From Planctomycetota bacterium (GTDB taxonomy: Bacteria > Planctomycetota > GCA-002687715 > DRQF01), in the NCBI GenBank assembly GCA_011369445.1, contig DRQF01000110.1, forward strand, positions 1-42,187: a DNA stretch of 42,187 nt. The letters are read 5' to 3'. Position numbers and translations under genes: made by a program. The notes beneath the pieces were generated by a model that was given only the letters and a program-made list of their open reading frames with translations, searched no databases and was not told where the DNA came from. Position 1 is the first letter of the stretch. Each line of letters starts with the position of its first letter. Positions 14,344 to 22,370 of the stretch are shown here, one piece after another.

Positions 14344-17058
14344 TCATCCTTTCAAAACCCAAGGGGCCCAGTCACTGAGGGGATACCGAGCCTGCCGTAG
14401 TTGCCGCGAGGCGATGCTTCGAGCCCGAGAAGGGGTCTCTCCCCCCTTCAAAGCGCCGTGGAAGCATCGCATGAAACGGCGGGCCGACTCGTCCTCCCCG
14501 GGCCACAGGCTCGTCAAGACCCGGTCGGCTCCGCCTGCCAGCAAGGCGCCCGCGAGCCCCGGCGCCGCGCCGTCGAAGCGGGCGTCGGAAAGTGCGCTTT
14601 GACAGCCAGATAGGACGACGAGGGGGCAGGCGATCCGTCGCGACGTGAAACTGTGAAAATGGAGCACGTCCGACCCATGCACGAGCCCCCCGAACTCCGG
14701 TGCGTCGAGGCGGAGAAATCCGTGGGCCGCCAGGTGAGCCAAAGCGCCCCCCCGGGAAAGCGCCTCCGGCATGGTCCCTAACGGAGTCCGACGGCATCGC
14801 TCCCCCCACAAACGCTCGAGATCGTCGAGCTCGCGCCCCATTGCGGGAGCCGTCTTATCAGCTCCTCCCGCGAGAAGGACGGGGCCATCTGGCGAAATCG
14901 GGGCCTCGGCCACGACGAGATCGTCCACCCCCCCAGTGCAGCGCACCAACTCCATGCGTTCGCCCCAGGGGGATTCTCCGAAGGGAAGGGCTTCGAGGGG
15001 CCAGGAACCGGTGACCGCGTCCGTGACCAGGAATAGGCGGTCCAAGCCCTCGAGGGCGGGCTGAATCGGCGCGAGGAGGGCTCGAGCCAGACCTTCCAGT
15101 GCCTCCGGCGCTTCCCCGGAGGCTCCCGGCCGCCGATCGGCCCGACGCTCCATTTCCCACAGGAGGCGCTGCCCCCAGTGGAAGCGTTTCGGCGCCTCCG
15201 GGAGAGGAACGCCCCCCACGTCGCCCGATCCTCGAGCGAAGAGCGCCCAGTCCCCCTCGTCGGTGAACAAGTACACCACGACGCCCGTCTTCGGCGGCCA
15301 GGGATCGAGAATCGGTGCTCGGGTGGACACCGCCGCCCCCCCCATGACCGTCCGCCCCCGAAGCGTCTCGCGAAGCCGCTCCTCCCTGTCCGCAATCCGG
15401 GCGACCACTCCCGGGTCGGGCGGGGAGCCCGAACGGTCGCGCGTGATCTGAGCCCGATAGAGTGCTTGCAACTCCTCGAGGAGCGCTCGGCGGCGGGGCT
15501 CATCCACGTCGAAACGCCCCCTCCACCGGGTACGGCCGGCGACCAGGGCCAGGCGAAGAGCTTCGCTGAAATCTCCGGAATCGGCATGCAGGTGCGCCAG
15601 ACGTCGTGGGACATCGGCCGTGTCGCGAGCCACGCCCAACGCAAGATCGTGGGCGCCCGCGAGCGCCGCCAGGATCTCGATGTCCTCCATCGCCAGCTCG
15701 AGGGCGGCCCGCTCTCCGAGGGGGTCGCCGGCGGCGCGCCGAAGATCGGCCTCCAGCCTGCGAGACTCGAGACGGAATACGGGATCGGGGACGGTTGCCA
15801 TCCTCGAGCGGGCCTCATCCAGGTGTCTCGACGCCGCTTCCAGTCGCCCGGCCAGGCGCGCTCGCTCTCCTAGGACCAGCGACACACGGGCCGCCTCGCG
15901 ACGAACCCCTCGTTGGTTGAACAGGGCGAGACTCTTCCTGAGCGCAGGCTCCACGCTCTCATCCGTGGGCGAAGCCCGCTCCAGCGCGAGAACACGCACG
16001 TACTCGGCCAGAACGTCGTTTCCGTCGGACTCGAAATGCTCGCGCGCCGTCTCGAGGGCGCGGGAGGCCGAGCCCGGACGCCCGAGGCGACGATAGGCCT
16101 CCGCGGCAAGCACGCTGCCCCGACCTCGCTCGGAAGCAACCCCGAGTTCCTCGAAGAGGGCGTCGGATTCCTCCAGAGCGGAAAGCGCCGGACCGGGGAG
16201 CCCTTGTGCCAAGAGGCTGCGCCCCCGCGCCTGCAGGCAGAGGGCCTCACCGCGTCGGTGTCGCTGGGAGGCGTAAGCCGCTCGCGCACGATCCGTTCGG
16301 GAAAGCAACTCCCCGTGCCGCCCTCGTTCGAGATCCAAGTAGACACCGGCATACAGAGCTTCCGCAAGGAGCGCGTCGCGTCCCTCCTCCTCGAAGAGGC
16401 GTGCCGCATCTTCAAAAGCGCGTTCCGCCTGTTGAAAATCCAAGGTCGCGACGAGGGCATTGCCCAAGTTGAGCGCGGCGACGCCGCGAAGCGTTTTCCG
16501 ATCCTCCGGAATGTCCTTCAACGCCGCCGTGTAGGACTCCCGGGCCTCGTCCGGCCGCCCTTCGCGCAGGTAGAGGTTGCCGAGATTGACGTTCAACTCG
16601 GCCAAACGGTGTCGGTCGCCGAACCGTTCGAAGACCTCGCGGGCCCTCTTTCCCTCGGCTTCCGCTTCGTCGACGCGCCCCAGGTACATGAGGGGATCGA
16701 TCCGCGTTTTCCTCACCTGGGCGGCCTGCTCCGCTTGGCACGCCTCCTCGTGAAGCTCTGCCGCCTCGGCATACGCCTCGGCCGCGGGGCCATACTCTCC
16801 CCGAACGTGCAGCACTTGGGCGTGGCAGCGGACCGCAAGAGCACGGAGATGAGGCGGAGACGCGCCGTCGACGAGGGCCACCGCCAGGCGGGCCAGCTTC
16901 TCCGCGTCGGCGACGGATACGGTGAGCACATCATCCAAGCGATCCTTGATCGCGGGAAGGGTCGACGTCGCCGGCATGGCCCTCAGTCGTGCCACGACTT
17001 CATCCTCGGCCTCGAGCGAATCATCCTTCAGCCAGGTGTCGAGGGCGTCGTCGATCAT
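14344..17058 (-). CDS. TPR-CHAT domain protein (caspase-like peptidase)
   Basis: This 904-residue protein lacks a signal peptide. Residues ~70-520 are helical tetratricopeptide-type repeats (for example HRLAELNVNLGNLYLREGRP and AALNLGNALVATLDFQQAER). The C-terminal ~300 residues form a CHAT domain with the caspase-like dyad: His779 in ALAHLAAHGFL and Cys819 in PLVVLSGCQSA, followed by GLAGALLAGGADRVLTSLWP, the usual CHAT ending. CHAT proteins are cysteine peptidases of the caspase clan (separase and type III-E CRISPR Csx29 are relatives). The start at 17058 lies 13 bases after the regulator-like gene; a longer frame to 17211 would overlap that gene. With the upstream gene and the divergent ECF sigma factor it suggests a regulatory proteolysis unit. 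The target is unknown. Confidence 0.9.
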   Translation of the reverse strand: MIDDALDTWLKDDSLEAEDEVVARLRAMPATSTLPAIKDRLDDVLTVSVADAEKLARLAVALVDGASPPHLRALAVRCHAQVLHVRGEYGPAAEAYAEAAELHEEACQAEQAAQVRKTRIDPLMYLGRVDEAEAEGKRAREVFERFGDRHRLAELNVNLGNLYLREGRPDEARESYTAALKDIPEDRKTLRGVAALNLGNALVATLDFQQAERAFEDAARLFEEEGRDALLAEALYAGVYLDLERGRHGELLSRTDRARAAYASQRHRRGEALCLQARGRSLLAQGLPGPALSALEESDALFEELGVASERGRGSVLAAEAYRRLGRPGSASRALETAREHFESDGNDVLAEYVRVLALERASPTDESVEPALRKSLALFNQRGVRREAARVSLVLGERARLAGRLEAASRHLDEARSRMATVPDPVFRLESRRLEADLRRAAGDPLGERAALELAMEDIEILAALAGAHDLALGVARDTADVPRRLAHLHADSGDFSEALRLALVAGRTRWRGRFDVDEPRRRALLEELQALYRAQITRDRSGSPPDPGVVARIADREERLRETLRGRTVMGGAAVSTRAPILDPWPPKTGVVVYLFTDEGDWALFARGSGDVGGVPLPEAPKRFHWGQRLLWEMERRADRRPGASGEAPEALEGLARALLAPIQPALEGLDRLFLVTDAVTGSWPLEALPFGESPWGERMELVRCTGGVDDLVVAEAPISPDGPVLLAGGADKTAPAMGRELDDLERLWGERCRRTPLGTMPEALSRGGALAHLAAHGFLRLDAPEFGGLVHGSDVLHFHSFTSRRIACPLVVLSGCQSALSDARFDGAAPGLAGALLAGGADRVLTSLWPGEDESARRFMRCFHGALKGGETPSRARSIASRQLRQARYPLSDWAPWVLKG

Positions 17059-17071
17059 GCTCAGCGTCGAA

Positions 17072-17692
17072 TCAGAAGTCGAGCGTGGGCAAGCGACGCT
17101 CCTCGCCCGTCGCCGGATCCACGAGAGAAAGAGAGAGCGGCACGCCCTGAGGCACTTTGTCGAAGACGAAGAAGCCATCGGCATCGAGAGGGCTGACCCG
17201 GGGCTGTTCACCGGCGGGAACCAGCTTGATCTTCCAACGACCAGGCTCTTCTCCCCCCGCTGCCTTCAGCACCTGTCCCTTCAGTACGCCCGGCTCTCCC
17301 TGGGAGCCCGGCGCCCACGACAACTCGATGTCGAGCCGGCCATCTCGGTCCTTGAAGACCATCATGCGTACGCCGCCTCCCATCCGTCGCACGCCGGCGG
17401 GAGCTGGTTCCTTGCTGGAATCACGAGAAAGACGGAACCATTCCTCCAGCTCCTCCGCCCTCGGGACGGAGGCTTCGGCAGCCAAACGACGGGCCAAGGC
17501 CTGTCGGGTCGCATGAGGCACGGCGGGCACATCTTCCATCCCCAGCAGGAGAATCAAGGCCTCCAACTCTTCGCGCAGGGCGGCAAGTCGAGGGTCGGCG
17601 CTCATTGCGTCTTCAAGATCGCGGGCCGGGGCCTCATCCAAACGCCCTTCGAGGAGATCGAGAACCCGCTCCACCGCTTTGCTACTGTCCAT
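17072..17692 (-). CDS. Putative regulator of the ECF sigma factor
   Basis: This 206-residue soluble protein has no signal peptide, membrane helix or Cys. The N-terminal ~60 residues (KAVERVLDLLEGRLDEAP, then DPRLAALREELEALILLLG) resemble the small helical domain by which anti-sigma factors grip ECF sigma factors, but without the zinc-binding His/Cys motif. The C-terminal ~100 residues look like a beta-sandwich of the carboxypeptidase-regulatory type (VLKGQVLKAAGGEEPGRWKI, FFVFDKVPQGVPLSLSL). AAAGGTGG precedes the ATG. The gene is divergent from the sigma factor gene and 13 bases upstream of the CHAT gene, so it may hold the sigma factor and be cut or controlled by the CHAT peptidase. That role is inference from gene order and a weak N-terminal likeness. 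Confidence 0.65.
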   Translation of the reverse strand: MDSSKAVERVLDLLEGRLDEAPARDLEDAMSADPRLAALREELEALILLLGMEDVPAVPHATRQALARRLAAEASVPRAEELEEWFRLSRDSSKEPAPAGVRRMGGGVRMMVFKDRDGRLDIELSWAPGSQGEPGVLKGQVLKAAGGEEPGRWKIKLVPAGEQPRVSPLDADGFFVFDKVPQGVPLSLSLVDPATGEERRLPTLDF

Positions 17693-17815
17693 GGCGCCAC
17701 CTTTCGACGGGACCGACCATTCGGCCTCATCATTCCAGAGGCCCGGCTTTCCCCCATGATACGAGGATTCTCGAAACTCCTGCTAAGATCCTCGGCCGTG
17801 GAGGATCAAGCGGAC

Positions 17816-18349
17816 ATGGATCGGGACCTGCTGGAACGGTGTCGTGCGGGAGACGAGGAGGCCTGGGAGGCTCTTCTCGACCGTCATGGGGGACTGGTGC
17901 TCTACCTGGCACGCCATGCCGGACTGGGCCCCGCGGACGCCGAGGAGGTGCTGCAAGAGACTTTCCTGGCCCTGGTCACCCACCTGGATTCCATTCAGGA
18001 ACCCAAAGCCCTCAAGGGATGGATCGCCACGACGGCGCGCCGAATGGCCGTCCGACTGGGAAAAAAACGCCGCACGGAGGGGACGAATTCCCTCGACGAG
18101 CGCCGTGACGAGCCCCTCGTCGAGGAGGAAGTCGAGGACGTCCTCGTCCAGATCGAGAACCGCGAGCACCTCGCGGAAGCCCTGGAGGTGATCGGTGAGC
18201 GCTGCCGGCGTCTTCTCCTTCTCCTCTACGGACCCGAGAAGACGAGTTACGAAGAGATCAGTCGGACCCTGGGGCTCGCCATGGGATCGATCGGGCCCAC
18301 GCGGGGACGGTGCATGGAGAAGCTGCGCCGAGCCTTCCGGAAGAGATGA
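17816..18349 (+). CDS. ECF-type RNA polymerase sigma factor
   Basis: This 177-residue protein has the two ECF regions. Region 2 is RDLLERCRAGDEEAWEALLD followed by AEEVLQETFLALVTH (DNA -10 recognition and core binding) and WIATTARRMAVRLGKKRR. Region 4 (LLLLLYGPEKTSYEEISRTL followed by GLAMGSIGPTRGRCMEKLRR) carries the -35-binding helix-turn-helix. The ATG at 17816 has GGAGGA ten bases upstream; GTG 17798 and ATG 17757 are possible alternatives. It is transcribed divergently from the regulator-like and CHAT genes and ends seven bases from the convergent S9 peptidase gene. It probably directs transcription of the CHAT locus or an envelope-stress regulon; the signal is unknown. Confidence 0.9.
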   Translation: MDRDLLERCRAGDEEAWEALLDRHGGLVLYLARHAGLGPADAEEVLQETFLALVTHLDSIQEPKALKGWIATTARRMAVRLGKKRRTEGTNSLDERRDEPLVEEEVEDVLVQIENREHLAEALEVIGERCRRLLLLLYGPEKTSYEEISRTLGLAMGSIGPTRGRCMEKLRRAFRKR

Positions 18350-18355
18350 GCCGTC

Positions 18356-20404
18356 TCACTTCTCCCCCAGCCAGCGGCCCAGCCAGTCGAAGAACACCCG
18401 GTGCCAAAGGACGCCGTTTTGGGGCGAGAGGACCCAGTGCCCCTCGTTGGGGAAGTAGAGCAGACGAGATGGAATCCCCTGGACCTGAGCCGCGGTGAAG
18501 GCCTCCAGACCCTGGGTGTCCGGAACGCGATAGTCTTTCCCACCGTGGATGATCAGCAGAGGCGTCTTCCAATTCGCCACGTAACGGTGGGGTGAGAAGC
18601 GATCGAAGGCAGCCTGCGCCTCCTTGCTCTTCCAGTAGGGGCCGTCGAGGTCGTGGTTGACGAAAAAGAGTTCCTCCGTGCTCCCATACATGGACGCGAG
18701 ATTGAACACGCCGTCGTGGGCAATCATGCATTGGAATCGACTCTCGTGGTGGCCCATGAGCCAGTAGACCGTGTACCCACCGAAACTGGCGCCGACGGCG
18801 CCCATGCGGTGAGGGTCCACATAGGGTTCCAGCATCATGGCGTCGGTGGCGGCCAGGATGTCCCGCATCGCTTGTCCACCCCAGTCCTTGGAAATCTCAT
18901 CGTTCCACGCGCGTCCGAAACCGGGTAGCCCGCGGCGGTTCACGGCAAGAACGACGTAGCCCTGCGCAGCCATGAGATGGAAGTTCCAACGATAGCTGAA
19001 CCACTGTCCGATCTGCCCTTGAGGGCCGCCCTGACAGTAGACGAGAGTGGGATAGCGCTTCTTCGGATCGAATCCCGGCGGATAGATGACCCAAGAATGG
19101 ATGGACTTCCCGTCCGTGGCCCGCGTCCATCGCGCCTTCACCGAAGGGAGCTCAAGATGGGAATAGATCTCCCCATTGACATCCGTGAGGGCCCTCCAGG
19201 CGCCGTCCTCGCGGGCCATGCGGCCGAGTTCCCAGGGACGGATCATGCTCTGCCGTGCGACGATCAGTGTCTTGCCGTCCGCAGAAATGTCCCGGAGAGA
19301 CCAGTTGTAGTCTCCCGACGTGATCCGCCTCAGATCGCCCGATGCGACGTCGATCTCGAAAAGCTGATCCGTGCCACGATCCTCCGAACGGACGATCACG
19401 GCCGATCCGTCGGGCAGCCACGTCGCTTCATGGACCGTGCGATCGAGACCGCGGGTGAGCTCGCGAATGGTCCCTTTTTTCCTGTCCAGGAGCATCAATC
19501 GGTTTCGGTCGGACTCGAACCCAGGTGTCTCCATGGAGTGCCAGGCCAAGAATCGACCGTCGGGAGAGTAGACGGGATCGTTGTCGTAACCGTCCATGCC
19601 CGTGGACACGCAGGTCTTCTCGCCCTCGCCGTTCCACGCCACGAGATACACATCGCTGTCGGTGGACGCCGCCCAGTCATTGACGATCTTGGCGGTGAAG
19701 GCGATCTCGTCGCCGTCCGGGGACCACGCGAACTGCTCCGCGCCGCCGAAGGGAGGGACGGGGCAGTCCGCGTCGATCCCTTCCATCAGATCGACGCCCT
19801 GGCCCGCTCGACCGTCCTTCCCGAGCGCGGCGGTGAAAAGATGGCTCCGCGTCTCGTCATTCCAATGGTCCCAGTGTCGGTACATGAGACCGTCGATGAG
19901 GCGGGCGTCGGCCTGGGGAAGATCCGGATACAGTTCTCGCAACGTCATGTGCATCTTCACACGACGGGTGTAGGCGATGCGGTCGCCCTTCGGGGAGACC
20001 TTCAATTCTCCCACGCCGCCCGGAACATCCGTCACCTGAATCATGTCACCAGTGGCCGGGTCGAGAGCGTAGACCTGAGCCACTTTCGATCCTGGACGCC
20101 GAGACACGAAGAAGACGCGGGGTCCCCAGGGCGTCCTCACCCACTGCGCTTGCCCCTCGGAAGCCGGGCCTCGCGTGAGCGCCCGAACCTCTCCGCTCTT
20201 CAGGGCAACGGCAAAGAGGTCGGAGTCCCCCCGGTTGGCGCCCAGGTCGTAGCGCCGAACGCTGAAGAGAACGTCGTCCCCATTCGGAGCGAGGTCCCCG
20301 CCGGACACGCGCCCCAGCTTCCACAGCAACTCGGGGGTCAGGTGTTCCTGGGCGCTCGCCGGAAGGACGATCAGGACGAGGAGGGCGACGATCCGTGAAC
20401 TCAT
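18356..20404 (-). CDS. Exported prolyl-oligopeptidase-family peptidase (S9)
   Basis: This 682-residue protein starts with signal peptide MSSRIVALLVLIVLPASAQ and has an N-terminal beta-propeller (residues ~30-400) with WD/TolB-like blades (DGDEIAFTAK, YSPDGRFLAW, WLPDGSAVIV). The C-terminal alpha/beta hydrolase has S540 in GASFGGYTVYW, D624 in HGGKDYRVPD and H656 in NEGHWVLSP. This layout matches acylaminoacyl-peptidase-like S9 enzymes, which cleave short peptides admitted through the propeller. The start at 20404 is the first Met of the signal peptide; the frame extends upstream only into Arg-rich sequence without a start signal. It likely digests peptides in the periplasm for nutrition. Confidence 0.93.
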   Translation of the reverse strand: MSSRIVALLVLIVLPASAQEHLTPELLWKLGRVSGGDLAPNGDDVLFSVRRYDLGANRGDSDLFAVALKSGEVRALTRGPASEGQAQWVRTPWGPRVFFVSRRPGSKVAQVYALDPATGDMIQVTDVPGGVGELKVSPKGDRIAYTRRVKMHMTLRELYPDLPQADARLIDGLMYRHWDHWNDETRSHLFTAALGKDGRAGQGVDLMEGIDADCPVPPFGGAEQFAWSPDGDEIAFTAKIVNDWAASTDSDVYLVAWNGEGEKTCVSTGMDGYDNDPVYSPDGRFLAWHSMETPGFESDRNRLMLLDRKKGTIRELTRGLDRTVHEATWLPDGSAVIVRSEDRGTDQLFEIDVASGDLRRITSGDYNWSLRDISADGKTLIVARQSMIRPWELGRMAREDGAWRALTDVNGEIYSHLELPSVKARWTRATDGKSIHSWVIYPPGFDPKKRYPTLVYCQGGPQGQIGQWFSYRWNFHLMAAQGYVVLAVNRRGLPGFGRAWNDEISKDWGGQAMRDILAATDAMMLEPYVDPHRMGAVGASFGGYTVYWLMGHHESRFQCMIAHDGVFNLASMYGSTEELFFVNHDLDGPYWKSKEAQAAFDRFSPHRYVANWKTPLLIIHGGKDYRVPDTQGLEAFTAAQVQGIPSRLLYFPNEGHWVLSPQNGVLWHRVFFDWLGRWLGEK

Positions 20405-20524
20405 ACCTCGGGTTTCTCCAAAAAATGGGGCGGGAAGCCCCGCTGCTGAGCCGACGCCCCGACTTTTCGCCCCCCCACGTCGTCCCGTCAAGGCGGGCTT
20501 CCGGCTCCGGCACATCTTTTAAGA

Positions 20525-20618
20525 TTGTTTCCAGCTCTACGCAGATACAATCCGCCCCTTGTGGGGAAAATGACCGAAGATTCCGGGATTTACTGGAGCC
20601 CGGTCGGTGTTGTATAAA
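20525..20618 (+). promoter_or_regulatory. Candidate promoter region of the MNIO cluster
   Basis: The 357-base gap 20405-20761 has no gene. It holds two promoter-like pairs reading toward the precursor genes: TTGTTT (20525-20530) with TACAAT (20546-20551), spacing 15, and TTTACT (20589-20594) with TATAAA (20613-20618), spacing 18. Both are imperfect. This gap is clearly more A/T-rich around these boxes than its flanks. The remaining ~140 bases form a long 5' leader ending in GGAGGA before the ATG. No known riboswitch was recognised. Confidence 0.3.
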
Positions 20619-20761
20619 TCGAGTGATCCCCGGGGGGCATGGGACCCTGACCCCTGGGGACGTTGCCAGGCCCCGCACCTTCGGTTTCGGGACGGGAACG
20701 TTGCCATCTCCTTGTGGGAGAGGATCGAGGATAGGGTCAGTGCACACCCGGAGGATGTTCT

Positions 20762-20977
20762 ATGAGTCTGAAACGACGGGACTTCAACAAGATGCTTCTG
20801 GCCGCCGTCGGCGGCATCGTCGCCGGTTCGGCCATCAGCTGCGAGTCGGACGATCACGATGACGGCGACGAGCACGAGGAGAAGATGAGCTGCAACGGCA
20901 AAGGCAGTTGCAAGGGCGAAGGCGGTTGCAAGAGCGAAGGCAACTGTAAGGCCAAGAGTTCCTGTAAGGCCGGCTAA
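20762..20977 (+). CDS. Bufferin/HvfA-like RiPP precursor with Tat-type signal (copy 1)
   Basis: This 71-residue peptide begins MSLKRRDFNKMLLAAVGGIV, a twin-arginine signal (RRDFNK) with a short hydrophobic core ending at Cys27 (AGSAISC), which might be a lipobox. An acidic His/Asp linker (residues 28-43) follows. The C-terminal core has five Cys at exactly six-residue spacing (C44, C50, C56, C62, C68) in CNGKGS, CKGEGG, CKSEGN, CKAKSS and CKAG units. The gene heads a cluster encoding a DUF692 MNIO enzyme and its DUF2063 partner, the arrangement of the copper-chelating bufferins and HvfA metallophores. The core Cys are the likely modification sites. Most described bufferin precursors have Sec signals; the Tat signal here is unusual. 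GGAGGA lies six bases before the ATG. Confidence 0.88.
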   Translation: MSLKRRDFNKMLLAAVGGIVAGSAISCESDDHDDGDEHEEKMSCNGKGSCKGEGGCKSEGNCKAKSSCKAG

Positions 20978-20986
20978 GTCCGACCC

Positions 20987-21022
20987 GGGGAGGGCGGGCC
21001 GAACCCTCGGACCGCCCTCCCC
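20987..21022 (+). repeat. Strong GC-rich hairpin after precursor 1
   Basis: A perfect 11-bp inverted repeat (20987-20997 with 21012-21022) is extended inside by CCGA/TCGG, giving about 15 bp around a four-base loop. It begins nine bases after the stop codon. No T-run follows, so it is not a classic intrinsic terminator. It may stabilise the precursor mRNA end or reduce read-through to the downstream genes. Confidence 0.7.
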
Positions 21023-21183
21023 CGCCCCTCCGGCGACCGAGCCGGATTCCGTGATGTTTTTCGCGGCAACATGAGTAGACTGGAGGAACGTCGGCGCGGA
21101 TCGTCGGCGTGGGATCGAGCAACGAGGACGCGGGCGAGGCCATGAGGATCGGCTTCCCCCAAAGACGATTCGAGGATTTGACG

Positions 21184-21408
21184 ATGAGCATCAAACGACG
21201 CGACTTCAACAAGATGATTCTGGCCGCCACCGGCGGCATCCTGGCCGGAGCCACCCTGGGCTGCGGCGACAAGAAGGAAGATGGCGACAAGCCGGCCGAG
21301 GACAGCACCAAGAAGGGTTCTTGCAACAGCAAGGACGGTTGCAGCGGTAAGGACGGCTGCAACGGCAAGAGCAGCTGCTCCGCCAAGGACAAGAAAGACG
21401 GCAAGTAG
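21184..21408 (+). CDS. Bufferin/HvfA-like RiPP precursor with Tat-type signal (copy 2)
   Basis: This 74-residue paralogue of the 20762 peptide begins MSIKRRDFNKMILAATGGIL, differing from it by conservative changes, and has a Cys at residue 27 (ATLGC) after the hydrophobic core. A Lys/Asp/Glu linker is followed by four Cys at six-residue spacing (C47, C53, C59, C65) in CNSKDG, CSGKDG, CNGKSS and CSAKDK units. The core is shorter by one repeat and uses Ser/Asp where copy 1 has Gly/Glu, so the two products would differ in charge and metal sites. The start at 21184 is fixed by the paralogue and by GAGGA seven bases upstream; a frame from 21109 adds an unrelated N-terminus. It precedes the modifying-enzyme genes. 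Confidence 0.88.
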   Translation: MSIKRRDFNKMILAATGGILAGATLGCGDKKEDGDKPAEDSTKKGSCNSKDGCSGKDGCNGKSSCSAKDKKDGK

Positions 21409-21431
21409 ACCTTCCGTCGCTCAGGTCCGAA

Positions 21432-21484
21432 CGGCGATTCTCGCCGGCCATCAGGTCCCGTCGCCCACGAGGAGACGGGACCTG
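21432..21484 (+). repeat. Two hairpins between precursor 2 and the MNIO gene
   Basis: The first is a 6-bp stem (21432-21437 with 21441-21446, loop TTC). The second is a perfect 11-bp inverted repeat (21452-21462 with 21474-21484, loop of 11) ending ten bases before the ribosome-binding site of the MNIO gene. Neither has a T-run. Their place mirrors the hairpin after precursor 1, suggesting attenuation or mRNA processing that favours the peptides over the enzymes. Confidence 0.6.
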
Positions 21485-21506
21485 CGCCTTGAATGGGAGA
21501 TGAGAG

Positions 21507-22370
21507 ATGACGATTCCGAATCGCTGGGGGCTACCGGACCTCGGCCTGGGCATGGGTCTACGCACGGTTCACTACCAACACATCCTCGAACACTGGCCGA
21601 GCATCGACTGGTTCGAGATCATCTCCGAGAACTACATCGATACAGAGGGTCGGCCGATCTGGTATCTGGACCAGATCGCGGAGCGCTATCCCATCGTCAT
21701 GCACGGCGTGTCGATGTCGATCGGAAGTACGGATCCGATCGATGTCCCGTTTCTGAAGAAACTGAAGGCTCTCGCCGAACGGGTGAATGCGGTGTGGTTG
21801 GGGGATCACGTCTGCTGGACCGGTGTCGCCGGGATCAATGGGCACGATCTTTACCCCGTCCCCTACAACGAGGAGAGCCTCCGACACATGGTCGATAGGA
21901 TCAGAATCGCTCAGGACATTCTAGAGCGTCCCCTCGTCCTCGAGAATCCGTCCACTTATCTCACCTTCCGAAGTTCGACGATCTCCGAGCCGGAGTTCAT
22001 CGCGCGCATGGCCGAAGAGAGTGACTGCGCGCTGCTCCTCGACGTCAACAACGTGTACGTGACCTGCAGAAACCATGACCTCGACCCGAACGAATACCTG
22101 GAGGGTTTCCCGTACGATCGCGTGGTGCAGATTCACCTGGCGGGGCACACCGACAAAGGGACCCACTGCATCGACACTCACGACGACCACGTCATCGACG
22201 AGGTCTGGGAACTCTACCGTCGGGTCATGGCGGAAGCGGGCAACCGGGCCACGCTCCTGGAATGGGACGACAAGATTCCGCAATTCGAGGTCGTTCACGA
22301 CGAGGTGAGGAAGGCGGAACGCTTCCGGCAGGCCGCCACGGCATCGGAGGAGGCCGGCCATGGAATCTGA
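21507..22370 (+). CDS. bufB: MNIO enzyme (DUF692), bufferin-type peptide-modifying oxidase
   Basis: This 287-residue cytoplasmic protein has the DUF692 TIM-barrel motifs in order: GLGMGLR..HYQHIL, WFEIISENYID, VMHGVSMSIGS, LGDHVCWTGV, LVLENPSTYL, LLLDVNNVYVT, VQIHLAGHTD, DTHDDHV and LLEWDDKIP. These His, Asp, Glu and Asn residues bind the two or three iron atoms of multinuclear non-heme iron oxidases. Known members (MbnB, BufB/HvfB, TglH, ChrH) use oxygen to rebuild Cys residues of peptides, in bufferins to thiooxazole-type rings that bind copper. It follows the two Cys-repeat precursors by 98 bases and overlaps the partner gene by 11 bases. GGGAGA precedes the ATG. The family is certain; the exact Cys chemistry on these precursors is unknown. 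Confidence 0.95.
   Translation: MTIPNRWGLPDLGLGMGLRTVHYQHILEHWPSIDWFEIISENYIDTEGRPIWYLDQIAERYPIVMHGVSMSIGSTDPIDVPFLKKLKALAERVNAVWLGDHVCWTGVAGINGHDLYPVPYNEESLRHMVDRIRIAQDILERPLVLENPSTYLTFRSSTISEPEFIARMAEESDCALLLDVNNVYVTCRNHDLDPNEYLEGFPYDRVVQIHLAGHTDKGTHCIDTHDDHVIDEVWELYRRVMAEAGNRATLLEWDDKIPQFEVVHDEVRKAERFRQAATASEEAGHGI

Noticed and set aside
20888-20974. Periodic sequence in the precursor gene as a DNA repeat or CRISPR-like array
   Set aside because: The 18-base periodicity comes from the six-residue Cys repeats of the coding sequence; the DNA copies are imperfect and there are no spacers.
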